A model generated the notes under the pieces. It was not told where the DNA came from. It saw only the letters and a list, made by a program, of their open reading frames with translations, and made no database searches. From Calliopsis andreniformis (Eukaryota > Arthropoda > Insecta > Hymenoptera > Andrenidae): a stretch of 64,000 bases of DNA. The translations under genes were made by a program, and so were the position numbers. Positions 1-12,310 of this stretch are shown one piece after another (positions within the stretch are counted from its first letter, which is position 1; every line of letters begins with the position of its first letter). Location: assembly GCF_051401765.1 (NCBI RefSeq), contig NW_027480463.1:2418001-2482000 (forward strand). Reading direction: 5' to 3'.

Positions 1-297
1 AATACTCAATCTTCAATCCTCAATCCTCAATCCTCAATCCTCAATCCTCAATCCTCAATCCTCAATCGTCAATCTTCAATCCTCAATACTCAATCTTCAA
101 TCCTCAATCCTCAATACTCAATACTCAATCCTCATTCATCAATCCTCAATACCTAATCCTCAATCTTCAATCCTCAATCCTCAATCCTCAATCCTCAATA
201 CTCAATACTCAATCCTCATTCTTCAATCCTCAGTACCCAATCCTCAATCTTCAACCCTCAATCCTCAGACCACAAACATCAACACTCAACCCTCAGT

Positions 298-303
298 CCT
301 CGT
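298..303 (+). repeat. R landmark: six-base unit CCTCGT, first copy
   Basis: The R landmark is a short unit, CCTCGT, that follows CCTCAGT and is usually followed by CCTCAAT and CCACAAC. It is one base short of a heptad, so the reading phase of the array shifts by one here. The same unit in the same context recurs many times, for example at 1066, 21350, 29370, 43879, 49228 and 63890. Variants include TCTCGT (31818, 33858) and CCTCGC (38231, 39476). The fixed context suggests a single ancestral deletion that was spread by block amplification. Confidence 0.85.
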
Positions 304-422
304 CCTCAATCCTCAACCCCCAATACTCAATCCTCAATCTTCAATTCTCAATCCTCAATCCTCAAGCCACAATCCTGAATCCTCAATCCTGAATCCTCAA
401 CCTTCAGCCCTCAGTCCTCAAC

Positions 423-555
423 AATCAGTTGTCAATCCTCAATCCTCAAGAGAATATCATCAATTCACAGTTTTCAATACTCAATACTCAATCTGCAATC
501 TTCAAATCTCTATCCACAAACATCAATTCTCTTCACTCAACCCTCAACACTCAGT
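423..555 (+). repeat. M landmark module (133 bp, 19 diverged heptads), prototype copy
   Basis: M is the most recognisable landmark of the array. It runs from AATCAGT to ACTCAGT and contains unusual heptads such as AGAATAT (no. 5), TCACAGT (7), CTGCAAT (11), TCTCTAT (13) and CCACAAA (14). It divides cleanly into 19 heptads in phase with its surroundings, so it is old diverged repeat and not an insertion. Further starts: 1366, 1952, 2384, 2818, 3955, 5597, 6686, 7308, 7740, 8174, 9206, 10848, 11937, 12524, 13997, 14347, 15555, 16644, 17231, 18725, 19075, 20694, 22807, 23031, 24921, 25145, 27042, 27266, 30782, 31963, 32822, 34003, 34876, 35638, 36086, 37434, 39186, 40421, 41524, 41972, 42308, 42567, 44897, 46356, 47222, 48102, 48661, 49485, 50135, 50722, 51581, 52112, 52559, 53502, 53789, 54424, 55994, 56817, 57467, 58054, 58913, 59444, 59891 and 60834. 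Truncated copies start at 4521 and 9772. Function unknown. Confidence 0.9.
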
Positions 556-806
556 CTTCAATCCTCAATACTCAATCCTCAATCCTCAATCCTCATTCTT
601 CAATCCTGAATACCCAATTCTCAATCTTCAATCCTCAATCCTCAATCCTCAATTCTCAATCCTCAATCCTCAGACCTCAAACAGCAATACTCAACCCTCA
701 GTCCTCGTCCTCAATCCGCAACCATCAATCCTCAATCCTCAATATTCAATCATCAATATTCAATCTTCAGTCCTCAATCCTCAATCCTCAATCCTCAATC
801 CTCAAT

Positions 807-848
807 GTTCAATCCGCAATACCCAATCCTCAATCTTCTATCCGCAAT
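807..848 (+). repeat. V1 landmark (GTTCAAT, then CCGCAAT, ACCCAAT ... CTTCTAT, CCGCAAT)
   Basis: This is a short landmark in heptad phase with two CCGCAAT units. Near-identical copies occur at about 21083, 30312, 32345, 34399, 35168, 36964, 40803, 42962, 43618 and 63630; shorter relatives are at about 31619, 33659 and 41445. It usually lies between an R landmark upstream and a second R landmark downstream, which helps align blocks. No function can be read from it. Confidence 0.75.
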
Positions 849-1176
849 CCTCAATCCTCAATGCTCAATCCTCAATCCTCAATCCTCAATGTTCAATCCT
901 CAATACTCAATCTTCAATCCTCAATCCTCAATCCTCAATCGTCAATCCTCATTCTTCAATCCTCAACACCCAATCCTCAATCTTCAATCCTCAATCCTCA
1001 ATCCTCAATTCTCAATCCTCAATCCTCAATCCTCAGACCTCAAACATCAATACTCAACCCTCAGTCCTCGTCCTCAATCCACAACCCTCAATCCTCGATC
1101 CTCAATCTTCAATCATCAATATTCAATCTTCAATCCTCAATCCTCAATCCTCAATACTCAATCCTCAATCCTCAAT

Positions 1177-1197
1177 GTTCTATCCTCAATACGCAAT
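1177..1197 (+). repeat. V2 landmark (GTTCTAT ... ACGCAAT)
   Basis: V2 is a three-heptad landmark that follows the sequence after an R unit. Copies lie near 13650, 18377, 19955, 21455, 22377, 24802, 26923, 29477, 36760, 38343, 39588, 41173, 43991, 45450, 55132, 55471, 61540, 61880, 62565 and 62904. Together with V1 it marks the region between R landmarks in many blocks. It is part of the satellite and not a separate element. Confidence 0.7.
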
Positions 1198-1603
1198 CCT
1201 CAATCTTCAATCCTCAATCCTCAACCCTCAATCCTCAATCCTCAATCCTCAATCCTCATTCTTCAATCCTCAATACCCAATCCTCAATCTTCAACCCTCA
1301 ATCCTCAATCCTCAATTCTCAATCCTCAATCTTCAACCCTCAATCTTCAGCCCTCAGACCTCAACAATCAGTTGTCAATCCTCAATCCTCAATAGAATAT
1401 ACTCAATTCACAGTTTTCAATACTCAATACTCAATCTGCAGTCTTCAAATCTGTATCCACAAACATCAATTCTCATCACTCAACCCTCAACACTCAGTCC
1501 TCAATGTTCAATCCTCAATCCTCAATTCTCAATCTTCAGTCCTCAATACTGAACCTTCAATCGTCAATCCTCAATCCTCAGCCCTCAATCCTCAATCCTC
1601 AAT

Positions 1604-1609
1604 CTTAAT
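1604..1609 (+). repeat. K landmark: six-base unit CTTAAT, first copy
   Basis: CTTAAT is one base shorter than the usual CTTCAAT heptad and is nearly always followed by CTTCAAT, CCTCAGT and ACTCAAT. It recurs in that context in almost every large block, for example near 3056, 6490, 11745, 12945, 21540, 44310, 54660, 61072, 62096 and 62990. A variant followed by ATTCAAT is seen at 54787, 56355, 61203 and 62227. Because it also contains TAA in one phase, it ends some forward open frames. Confidence 0.8.
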
Positions 1610-2237
1610 CTTCAATCCTCAGTACTCAATCTTCAATCCTCAATCCACAATCCTCAATCCTCAATCCTCAATCTTCAATACCCAATACTCAATCTTCAAT
1701 CCTCAATCCTCAATCCTCAATCCTCAATACTCAATACTCAACCCTCATTCTTCAATCCTCAGTACCCAATCCTCAATCTTCAACCCTCAATCCTCAGACC
1801 ACAAACATCAACACTCAACCCTCAGTCCTCGTCCTCAATCCTCAAACCCCAATACTCAATCCTCAATCTTCAATTCTCAATCCTCAATCCTCAATCCACA
1901 ATCCTGAATCCTCAATCCTGAATCCTCAACCTTCAGCCCTCAGTCCTCAAAAATCAGTTGTCAATCCTCAATCCTCAAGAGAATATCATCAATACACAGC
2001 TTTCAATACTCAATACTCAATCTGCAACCTTCAAATCTCTATCCACAAACATCAATTCTCTTCACTCAACCCTCAACACTCAGTCTTCAATTCTCAACCC
2101 TCAATCCTCAATCCTCAACCTTAATCTTCAATCCACAGTACTCAATCTTCAATCCTCAATGCTGAATCCTCAGTCCTCAATCCTCAATCTTCAATCCTCT
2201 GTCCTTAGTCCTCAAACCTCAATCCTCAACCCTCAGC

Positions 2238-2243
2238 CCTCAT
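2238..2243 (+). repeat. Q landmark: six-base unit CCTCAT, first copy
   Basis: CCTCAT follows CCTCAGC and precedes CCTCAAT. It is one base short of a heptad and looks like a CCTCAAT that lost an A. It recurs in the same context at about 4376, 5455, 7594, 9627, 12381, 13853, 15411, 17087, 18581, 20159, 23455, 24310, 26427, 28613, 45338, 46797, 50577, 52417, 54282, 57909 and 59749. The block copies share it at matching positions, so it was inherited with the blocks and did not arise repeatedly. Confidence 0.8.
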
Positions 2244-4520
2244 CCTCAATCCTCAATCCTCAATCCTCAATTCTCAATCTTCAATCCTCAATACTCAATC
2301 TTCAATCCTCAATGCTCAGTCCTCAAATTTCAATTCTGAATCCTCAATCCGGAACCCTCAATCTTCAGCCCTCAGTCCTCAACAATCAGTTGTCCATCCT
2401 CAATCCTCAATAGAACATCATGATTTCACAGTTTTCAATACTCAATACTCAACCTGCAATCTTCAAATCTCTATCCACAAACATCAATACTCATCACTCA
2501 ACCCTCAAAACTCAGTCCCCAATCCTCAATATTCAAGCCTCAATCCTCAATCCTCAATCCACAATCCTCAACCTTCAATCCTCAATACTCAATCTTCAAT
2601 CCTCAATCCTCAACCCGCAATCCTCAATTCGCAATCCTCAATAGTCGATCTTCAATCCTCGATACTCAATATTCACTCCTCAATCCTCAATCCTCAATCC
2701 TCAATCCTCATTCTTCAATCCTCAATACCCAATCCTCAATCTTCAACCCTCAATCCTCAATCCTCAATTCTCAATCCTCAATCTTCAACCCTCAATCTTC
2801 AGCCCTCAGACCTCAACAATCAGTTGTCAATCCTCAATCCTCAATAGAATATACTCAATTCGCAGTTTTCAATACTCAACACTCAATCTGCAGTCTTCAA
2901 ATCTGTATCCACAAACATCAATTCTCATCACTCAACCCTCAACACTCAGTCCTCAATGTTCAATCCTCAATCCTCAATTCTCAATCTTCAATCCTCAATA
3001 CTGAACCTTCAATCGTCAATCCTCAATCCTCAGTCCTCAATCCTCAATCCTCAATCTTAATCTTCAATCCTCAGTACTGAATCTTCAATCCTCAATCCTC
3101 AATCCTCAATCCTCGATCGTCAACCTTCAATCCTCAACACTCAATCTTCAATCCTCAATCGTCAATCCTCAATCCTCAATCCTCAATCCTCATTCTTCAA
3201 TCCTCAATACCCAATCCTCAATCTTCAACCCTCAATCCTCAATCCTCAATCCTCAATCCTCATTCTTCAATCCTCAATACCCAATCCTCAATCTTCAATC
3301 CTCAATCCTCAATCCTCAATTCTCAATCCCCAATCCTCAATCCTCAATCCTCAATCCTCAATCCTCATTCTTCAATCCTCAATACCCAATCCTCAATCTT
3401 CAATCCTCAATCCTCAATCCTCAATTCTCAATTCTCAATCCTCAGTCCTCAGTCCTCAAACCTCAATCCTCAACCCTCAGACCTCATCCTCAATCCTTAA
3501 TCGACAATCCTCAATCCTCAATCTTCTATCCTCAATACTCAACCTTCAATCCTGAATCCTCAGACTTCAAACATCAATACTCAACCCTCAGTCCTCGTCC
3601 TCAATCCACAACCCTCAATCCTCAATCCTCAATATTCAGACGTTAATATTCAACCTTCAATCCTCAATCCTCAATCCTCTATCCTCAACACTCAATACTC
3701 AATCTTCAATCCTCAATCCTCAATCCTCAATCCTCAATCCTCAATCTTAATCTTCAATCCTCAATCCTCAATCCTCAATCCTCAATCCTCAATCTTCAAT
3801 CATCAATGTTCAATCCTCAATACCCGATCCTCAGGCTTCAATCCTCAAACCTCGATCCTCAATCCTCAATCCTCAATCATCAATCCTCAGTCCTCAAACC
3901 TCAATCTTGAATCCTCAATCCTGAATCCTCAATCTTCAGCCCTCAGTCCTCAAGAATCAGTGGTCCATCCTCAATCCTCAATAGAGTACCATGATTTCAC
4001 AGTTTTCAATACTCAATACTCAACCTGCAATCTTCAAATCTCTATCCACAAACATCAATTCTCATCACTCAACCCTCAACACTCAGTCCCCTATCCTCAA
4101 TATTCAAGCCTCAATCCTCAATCCTCAATCCACAATCCTCAACCTTCAATCCTCAATACTCAATCTTCAATCCTCAATCCTCAATCCTCAATCCTCAATT
4201 CGCAATCCTCAATAGTCAATCTTCAATCCTCAATACTCAATATTCAATCCTCAATCCTCAATCCTCAATCCTCAATCCTCATTCTTCGATCCTCAATACC
4301 CAATCCTCAATCTTCAATCCTCAATCCTCAATCCTCTGTCCTTAGTCCTCAAACCTCAATCCTCAACCCTCAGCCCTCATCCTCAATCCTCAATCCTCAA
4401 TCCTCAATTCTCAATCTTCAATCCTCAATACTCAATCTTCAATCCTCAGTGCTCAGTCCTCAAATTTCAATTCTGAATCCTCAATTCGGAACCCTCAATC
4501 TTCAGCCCTCAGTCCTCAAC

Positions 4521-4576
4521 AATCAGTTGTCAATCCTCAATCCTCAATAGAATATACTCAATTCACAGTTTTCAAT
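4521..4576 (+). repeat. Truncated M module (first 8 heptads)
   Basis: The copy begins normally with AATCAGT and carries AGAATAT and TCACAGT, but after TTTCAAT it passes straight into canonical units. Heptads 9-19 are missing. The same truncation is at 9772-9827 in the matching position of block A2, so the loss preceded the A duplication. The break lies exactly between heptads. Confidence 0.85.
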
Positions 4577-7086
4577 CCTCAATCCTCAATCCTCAATCCT
4601 CAATCCTCAATCTTCAATCCTCAATCCTCAATCCACAATCCTCAATCCTCAATCTTCAATCCTCGATACTCAATCTTCAATCCTCAATCCTCAATCCTCA
4701 ATCCTCAATCCTCAATCCTCAATCGTCAACCTTCAATCCTCAATACTCAATCTTCAATCCTCAATCCTCAATCCTCAATCCTCAATCCTCATTCTTCAAT
4801 CCTCAATACCCAATCCTCAATCTTCAATCCTCAATCCTGAATCCTCAATCATCAATCCTCAATCCTCAATCCTCAATCCTCAGACCTCAACCATCAATAC
4901 TCAACCCTCAGTCCTCGTACTCAATCCACAACCCTCAATCCTCGATCCTCAACCTTCAATCATCAATATTCTATCTTCAATCCTCCATCCTCAATCCTCA
5001 ATCATCAATCCTCAAACCTCTATCTTCAATCCTCAGTCCCAAATCCTCAATCTTCAATACTGACTCCTCAATCCTCAATCTTCAATCCTCAATACTCAGT
5101 CTTCAATCCTCAATCCTCAATCCTCAATCCTCAATCTTCATTCTTCAATCCTCAATCCTCAATCCTCAATCCTCAATCCTCAGTCCTCGATCATCAATCT
5201 TCAATCCTCAATACTCAATCTTCAATCCTCCATCCTCAATCCTCAATCCTCAATCCTCAATCCTCAATCGTCAGGCTTCAATGCTCAATACTCAATCTTC
5301 AATACTCAATCCTCAATCCTCAATCCTCAATCCTCATTCTTCAATCCTCAATACCCAATCCACAATCTTCAATCCTCAATCCTCAATCCTCAATTCTCAA
5401 TCCTCAATCCTCAGTCCTCAGTCCTCAAACCTCAATCCTCAACCCTCAGCCCTCATCCTCAATCCTCAATCCTCAATCCTCAACCCTCAATCTTCAATCC
5501 TCAATACTCAATCTTCAATCCTCAATCCTCAGTCCTCAAACCTCAATTCTGAATCCTCACTCCTGAATCCTCAATCTTCAGCCCTCAGTCCTCAACATTC
5601 AGTTGTCAAAACTCAATCCTCAATAGAATATCCTCAATTCACAGTTTTCAATACCCTATACTCAATCTGCAATCTTCAAATCTCTATCCAGAAACATAAA
5701 TTCTCGTCACTCAACCATCAACACTCAGTACTCTATGTTCAATCCTCATCCTCAATTTTGAATCTTCAATGCCCAATACTGAATCTTCAATTCGCAGTCC
5801 TCAATCCCCAATCCTCAATCCTCAATCCTCAATCCTCAGCCTTCAATCCTCAATACTCAATCTTCAATCCTCAATCCGCAATCCTCAATCCTCATTCGTC
5901 AATCCTCAATACCCAATCCTCAATCTTCAATCCTCAATCCTCAATTCTCAATTCTCAATCCTCAATCCTCAGACCTCAGACATCAATATTCAACACTCAG
6001 TCCTCGTCCTCAATCCACAACCCTCAATCCTCAATCCTCAATGTTTAATCATCAATATTCAATCTTCAATCCTCAATCCTCAATCCTCAATCCTCAATCC
6101 TCAATCCTCAATCTTCAATCCTCAATCCTCAATCCTCAATCCTCAATCCTCAATCCTCGATCCTCAAACCGCAATCTTCAATCCCCAGTCCCAAATCCTC
6201 AATTTTCAGTACTCACTCCTCAATCCTCAATCTTTAATCCTCAATACTCAGTCTTCAACACTCAATCCTCAATCCTCGACCCTCAATCCTCATTCTTCTA
6301 TCCTCAATCCTCAATCCTCAATCCTCAATCCTCAATCCTCGATCCTCAACCTTCAACCCTCAATACTCAATCTTCAATCCTCCATCCTCATTCCTCAATC
6401 CTCAATCCTCAATCCTCAATCCTCAATCTTCAATCCTCAATACTCAATCTTCAATCCTCAATCCTCAATCCTCAATCCTCAATCCTCAATCTTAATCTTC
6501 AATCCTCAATCCTCAATCCTCAATCCTCAATCCTCAATCATCAATGTTCAATCCTCAATACCCGATCCTCAGGCTTCAATCCTGAATTATCGATCCTCAA
6601 TCCTCAATCATCAATCCTCAGTCCTCAAACCTCAATCTTGAATCCCCAATCCTGAATCCTCAATCTTCAGCCCTCAGTCCTCCACAGTCAGTGGTCCATC
6701 CTCAATCCTCAATAGAATATCATGATTTCACAGTTTTCAATACTCAATACTCAACCTGCAATCTTCAAATCTCTATCCACAAACATCAATTCTCATCACT
6801 CAACCCTCAACACTCAGTCCCCAATCCTCAATATTCAAGCCTCAATCCTCAATCCTCAATCCACAATCCTCAACCCGCAATCCTCAATACTCAATCTTCA
6901 ATCCTCAATCCTCAACCCGCAATCCTCAATTCGCAATCCTCAATAGTCGATCTTCAATCCTCAATACTCAATATTCACTCCTCAATCCTCAATCCTCAAT
7001 ACTCAATCCTCATTCTTCAATCCTCAATACCCAATCCTCAATCTTCAACCCTCAATCCTCAATCCTCAATCCTCAATCCTCAATAC

Positions 7087-10000
7087 TCAATACTCAACCC
7101 TCATTCTTCAATCCTCAGTACCCAATCCTCAATCTTCAACCCTCAATCCTCAGACCACAAACATCAACACTCAACCCTCAGTCCTCGTCCTCAATCCTCA
7201 AACCCCAATACTCAATCCTCAATCTTCAATTCTCAATCCTCAATCCTCAATCCACAATCCTGAATCCTCAATCCTGAATCCTCAACCTTCAGCCCTCAGT
7301 CCTCAAAAATCAGTTGTCAATCCTCAATCCTCAAGAGAATATCATCAATACACAGCTTTCAATACTCAATACTCAATCTGCAACCTTCAAATCTCTATCC
7401 ACAAACATCAATTCTCTTCACTCAACCCTCAACACTCAGTCTTCAATTCTCAACCCTCAATCCTCAATCCTCAACCTTAATCTTCAATCCACAGTACTCA
7501 ATCTTCAATCCTCAATGCTGAATCCTCAGTCCTCAATCCTCAATCTTCAATCCTCTGTCCTTAGTCCTCAAACCTCAATCCTCAACCCTCAGCCCTCATC
7601 CTCAATCCTCAATCCTCAATCCTCAATTCTCAATCTTCAATCCTCAATACTCAATCTTCAATCCTCAATGCTCAGTCCTCAAATTTCAATTCTGAATCCT
7701 CAATCCGGAACCCTCAATCTTCAGCCCTCAGTCCTCAACAATCAGTTGTCCATCCTCAATCCTCAATAGAACATCATGATTTCACAGTTTTCAATACTCA
7801 ATACTCAACCTGCAATCTTCAAATCTCTATCCACAAACATCAATACTCATCACTCAACCCTCAAAACTCAGTCCCCAATCCTCAATATTCAAGCCTCAAT
7901 CCTCAATCCTCAATCCACAATCCTCAACCTTCAATCCTCAATACTCAATCTTCAATCCTCAATCCTCAACCCGCAATCCTCAATTCGCAATCCTCAATAG
8001 TCGATCTTCAATCCTCGATACTCAATATTCACTCCTCAATCCTCAATCCTCAATCCTCAATCCTCATTCTTCAATCCTCAATACCCAATCCTCAATCTTC
8101 AACCCTCAATCCTCAATCCTCAATTCTCAATCCTCAATCTTCAACCCTCAATCTTCAGCCCTCAGACCTCAACAATCAGTTGTCAATCCTCAATCCTCAA
8201 TAGAATATACTCAATTCGCAGTTTTCAATACTCAACACTCAATCTGCAGTCTTCAAATCTGTATCCACAAACATCAATTCTCATCACTCAACCCTCAACA
8301 CTCAGTCCTCAATGTTCAATCCTCAATCCTCAATTCTCAATCTTCAATCCTCAATACTGAACCTTCAATCGTCAATCCTCAATCCTCAGTCCTCAATCCT
8401 CAATCCTCAATCTTAATCTTCAATCCTCAGTACTGAATCTTCAATCCTCAATCCTCAATCCTCAATCCTCGATCGTCAACCTTCAATCCTCAACACTCAA
8501 TCTTCAATCCTCAATCGTCAATCCTCAATCCTCAATCCTCAATCCTCATTCTTCAATCCTCAATACCCAATCCTCAATCTTCAACCCTCAATCCTCAATC
8601 CTCAATCCTCAATCCTCATTCTTCAATCCTCAATACCCAATCCTCAATCTTCAATCCTCAATCCTCAATCCTCAATTCTCAATTCTCAATCCTCAGTCCT
8701 CAGTCCTCAAACCTCAATCCTCAACCCTCAGACCTCATCCTCAATCCTTAATCGACAATCCTCAATCCTCAATCTTCTATCCTCAATACTCAACCTTCAA
8801 TCCTGAATCCTCAGACTTCAAACATCAATACTCAACCCTCAGTCCTCGTCCTCAATCCACAACCCTCAATCCTCAATCCTCAATATTCAGACGTTAATAT
8901 TCAACCTTCAATCCTCAATCCTCAATCCTCTATCCTCAACACTCAATACTCAATCTTCAATCCTCAATCCTCAATCCTCAATCCTCAATCCTCAATCTTA
9001 ATCTTCAATCCTCAATCCTCAATCCTCAATCCTCAATCCTCAATCCTCAATCATCAATGTTCAATCCTCAATACCCGATCCTCAGGCTTCAATCCTCAAA
9101 CCTCGATCCTCAATCCTCAATCCTCAATCATCAATCCTCAGTCCTCAAACCTCAATCTTGAATCCTCAATCCTGAATCCTCAATCTTCAGCCCTCAGTCC
9201 TCAAGAATCAGTGGTCCATCCTCAATCCTCAATAGAGTACCATGATTTCACAGTTTTCAATACTCAATACTCAACCTGCAATCTTCAAATCTCTATCCAC
9301 AAACATCAATTCTCATCACTCAACCCTCAACACTCAGTCCCCAATCCTCAATATTCAAGCCTCAATCCTCAATCCTCAATCCACAATCCTCAACCTTCAA
9401 TCCTCAATACTCAATCTTCAATCCTCAATCCTCAATCCTCAATCCTCAATTCGCAATCCTCAATAGTCAATCTTCAATCCTCAATACTCAATATTCAATC
9501 CTCAATCCTCAATCCTCAATCCTCAATCCTCATTCTTCGATCCTCAATACCCAATCCTCAATCTTCAATCCTCAATCCTCAATCCTCTGTCCTTAGTCCT
9601 CAAACCTCAATCCTCAACCCTCAGCCCTCATCCTCAATCCTCAATCCTCAATCCTCAATTCTCAATCTTCAATCCTCAATACTCAATCTTCAATCCTCAG
9701 TGCTCAGTCCTCAAATTTCAATTCTGAATCCTCAATCCGGAACCCTCAATCTTCAGCCCTCAGTCCTCAACAATCAGTTGTCAATCCTCAATCCTCAATA
9801 GAATATACTCAATTCACAGTTTTCAATCCTCAATCCTCAATCCTCAATCCTCAATCCTCAATCTTCAATCCTCAATCCTCAATCCACAATCCTCAATCCT
9901 CAATCTTCAATCCTCGATACTCAATCTTCAATCCTCAATCCTCAATCCTCAATCCTCAATCCTCAATCCTCAATCGTCAACCTTCAATCCTCAATACTCA

Positions 10001-12310
10001 ATCTTCAATCCTCAATCCTCAATCCTCAATCCTCAATCCTCATTCTTCAATCCTCAATACCCAATCCTCAATCTTCAATCCTCAATCCTGAATCCTCAAT
10101 CATCAATCCTCAATCCTCAATCCTCAATCCTCAGACCTCAACCATCAATACTCAACCCTCAGTCCTCGTACTCAATCCACAACCCTCAATCCTCGATCCT
10201 CAACCTTCAATCATCAATATTCTATCTTCAATCCTCCATCCTCAATCCTCAATCATCAATCCTCAAACCTCTATCTTCAATCCTCAGTCCCAAATCCTCA
10301 ATCTTCAATACTGACTCCTCAATCCTCAATCTTCAATCCTCAATACTCAGTCTTCAATCCTCAATCCTCAATCCTCAATCCTCAATCTTCATTCTTCAAT
10401 CCTCAATCCTCAATCCTCAATCCTCAATCCTCAGTCCTCGATCATCAATCTTCAATCCTCAATACTCAATCTTCAATCCTCCATCCTCAATCCTCAATCC
10501 TCAATCCTCAATCCTCAATCGTCAGGCTTCAATGCTCAATACTCAATCTTCAATACTCAATCCTCAGTCCTCAATCCTCAATCCTCATTCTTCAATCCTC
10601 AATACCCAATCCACAATCTTCAATCCTCAATCCTCAATCCTCAATTCTCAATCCTCAATCCTCAGTCCTCAGTCCTCAAACCTCAATCCTCAACCCTCAG
10701 CCCTCAACCTCAATCCTCAATCCTCAATCCTCAACCCTCAATCTTCAATCCTCAATACTCAATCTTCAATCCTCAATCCTCAGTCCTCAAACCTCAATTC
10801 TGAATCCTCACTCCTGAATCCTCAATCTTCAGCCCTCAGTCCTCAACATTCAGTTGTCAAAACTCAATCCTCAATAGAATATCCTCAATTCACAGTTTTC
10901 AATACCCTATACTCAATCTGCAATCTTCAAATCTCTATCCAGAAACATAAATTCTCGTCACTCAACCATCAACACTCAGTACTCTATGTTCAATCCTCAT
11001 CCTCAATTTTGAATCTTCAATGCCCAATACTGAATCTTCAGTTCGCAGTCCTCAATCCCCAATCCTCAATCCTCAATCCTCAATCCTCAGCCTTCAATCC
11101 TCAATACTCAATCTTCAATCCTCAATCCGCAATCCTCAATCCTCATTCGTCAATCCTCAATACCCAATCCTCAATCTTCAATCCTCAATCCACAATTCTC
11201 AATTCTCAATCCTCAATCCTCAGACCTCAGACATCAATATTCAACACTCAGTCCTCGTCCTCAATCCACAACCCTCAATCCTCAATCCTCAATGTTTAAT
11301 CATCAATATTCAATCTTCAATCCTCAATCCTCAATCCTCAATCCTCAATCCTCAATCCTCAATCTTCAATCCTCAATCCTCAATCCTCAATCCTCAATCC
11401 TCAATCCTCGATCCTCAAACCGCAATCTTCAATCCCCAGTCCCAAATCCTCAATTTTCAGTACTCACTCCTCAATCCTCAATCTTTAATCCTCAATACTC
11501 AGTCTTCAACACTCAATCCTCAATCCTCGACCCTCAATCCACATTCTTCTATCCTCAATCCTCAATCCTCAATCCTCAATCCTCAATCCTCGATCCTCAA
11601 CCTTCAACCCTCAATACTCAATTTTCAATCCTCCATCCTCATTCCTCAATCCTCAATCCTCAATCCTCAATCCTCAATCTTCAATCCTCAATACTCAATC
11701 TTCAATCCTCAATCCTCAATCCTCAATCCTCAATCCTCAATCTTAATCTTCAATCCTCAATCCTCAATCCTCAATCCTCAATCCTCAATCATCAATGTTC
11801 AATCTTCAATACCCGATCCTCAGGCTTCAATCCTCAATTATCGATCCTCAATCCTCAATCATCAATCCTCAGTCCTCAAACCTCAATCTTGAATCCCCAA
11901 TCCTGAATCCTCAATCTTCAGCCCTCAGTCCTCCACAGTCAGTGGTCCATCCTCAATCCTCAATAGAATATCATGATTTCACAGTTTTCAATACTCAATA
12001 CTCAACCTGCAATCTTCAAATCTCTATCCACAAACATCAATTCTCATCACTCAACCCTCAACACTCAGTCCCCAATCCTCAATATTCAAGCCTCAATCCT
12101 CAATCCTCAATCCACAATCCTCAACCCGCAACCCTCAATACTCAATCTTCAATCCTCAATCCTCAACCCGCAATCCTCAATTCGCAATCCTCAATAGTCG
12201 ATCTTCAATCCTCAATACTCAATATTCACTCCTCAATCCTCAATCCTCAATACTCAATCCTCATTCTTCAATCCTCAATACCCAATCCTCAACCTTCAAC
12301 CCTCAATCCT
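7087..12310. repeat. Higher-order block A, copy 2 (~5.22 kb)
   Basis: A2 repeats A1 with only scattered substitutions; the shared order includes the truncated M at 9772. Full M modules start at 7308, 7740, 8174, 9206, 10848 and 11937. The match to A1 ends at about 12310, where A1 would run into A2. The last ~1.8 kb of A2 is also the beginning of block B1, so the two amplifications overlap. The length difference from A1 is a whole number of heptads. Confidence 0.88.

Larger units (their letters stand above)
1..1730. repeat. Left segment of the array, related to 20.44-21.51 kb
   Basis: This stretch is heptad repeat with two M modules (423-555 and 1366-1498), R landmarks near 298, 700 and 1066, V landmarks at 807 and 1177, and a K landmark at 1604. 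About 0.2-1.23 kb matches 20.44-21.51 kb in the order of variant units at an offset of 20271-20278 bases, and 0.65-1.18 kb also matches 63.47-64.0 kb at an offset of 62816-62823. It is therefore a member of a dispersed block family inside the array, and not a unique flank. No gene is present. Confidence 0.85.
1731..7086. repeat. Higher-order block A, copy 1 (~5.36 kb)
   Basis: A1 is followed directly by a second copy (A2). The order of variant heptads matches A2 at an offset of 5356 bases up to about 3.3 kb and 5251 bases afterwards. The 105-base difference is 15 heptads: A1 has the unit string beginning with CCTCATT at 3188, 3258 and 3363, while A2 has it only at 8544 and 8614. M modules in A1 start at 1952, 2384, 2818, 3955, 4521 (truncated), 5597 and 6686. 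The boundary with A2 lies at about 7050-7095, inside ordinary units. No gene is present. Confidence 0.88.

Noticed and set aside
423..555. M module as an inserted mobile element, promoter or small gene
   Set aside because: It divides into 19 heptads in phase with both flanks, has no terminal inverted repeats or target duplication, and has a diverged relative (M2) with the same unit structure.
2350..2362. CCGGAAC string upstream of many M modules as a CENP-B-like box
   Set aside because: It lacks the required TTCG and CGGG core positions and is a heptad variant in normal phase.
2419..2424. ATG in CATGATT M modules as a conserved start of a 74-codon protein (also at 3990, 6721, 7775, 9241 and others)
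   Set aside because: The frame only reads the M heptads and then the generic heptapeptide. No ribosome binding site precedes it, and copies of M of other subtypes lack the ATG.
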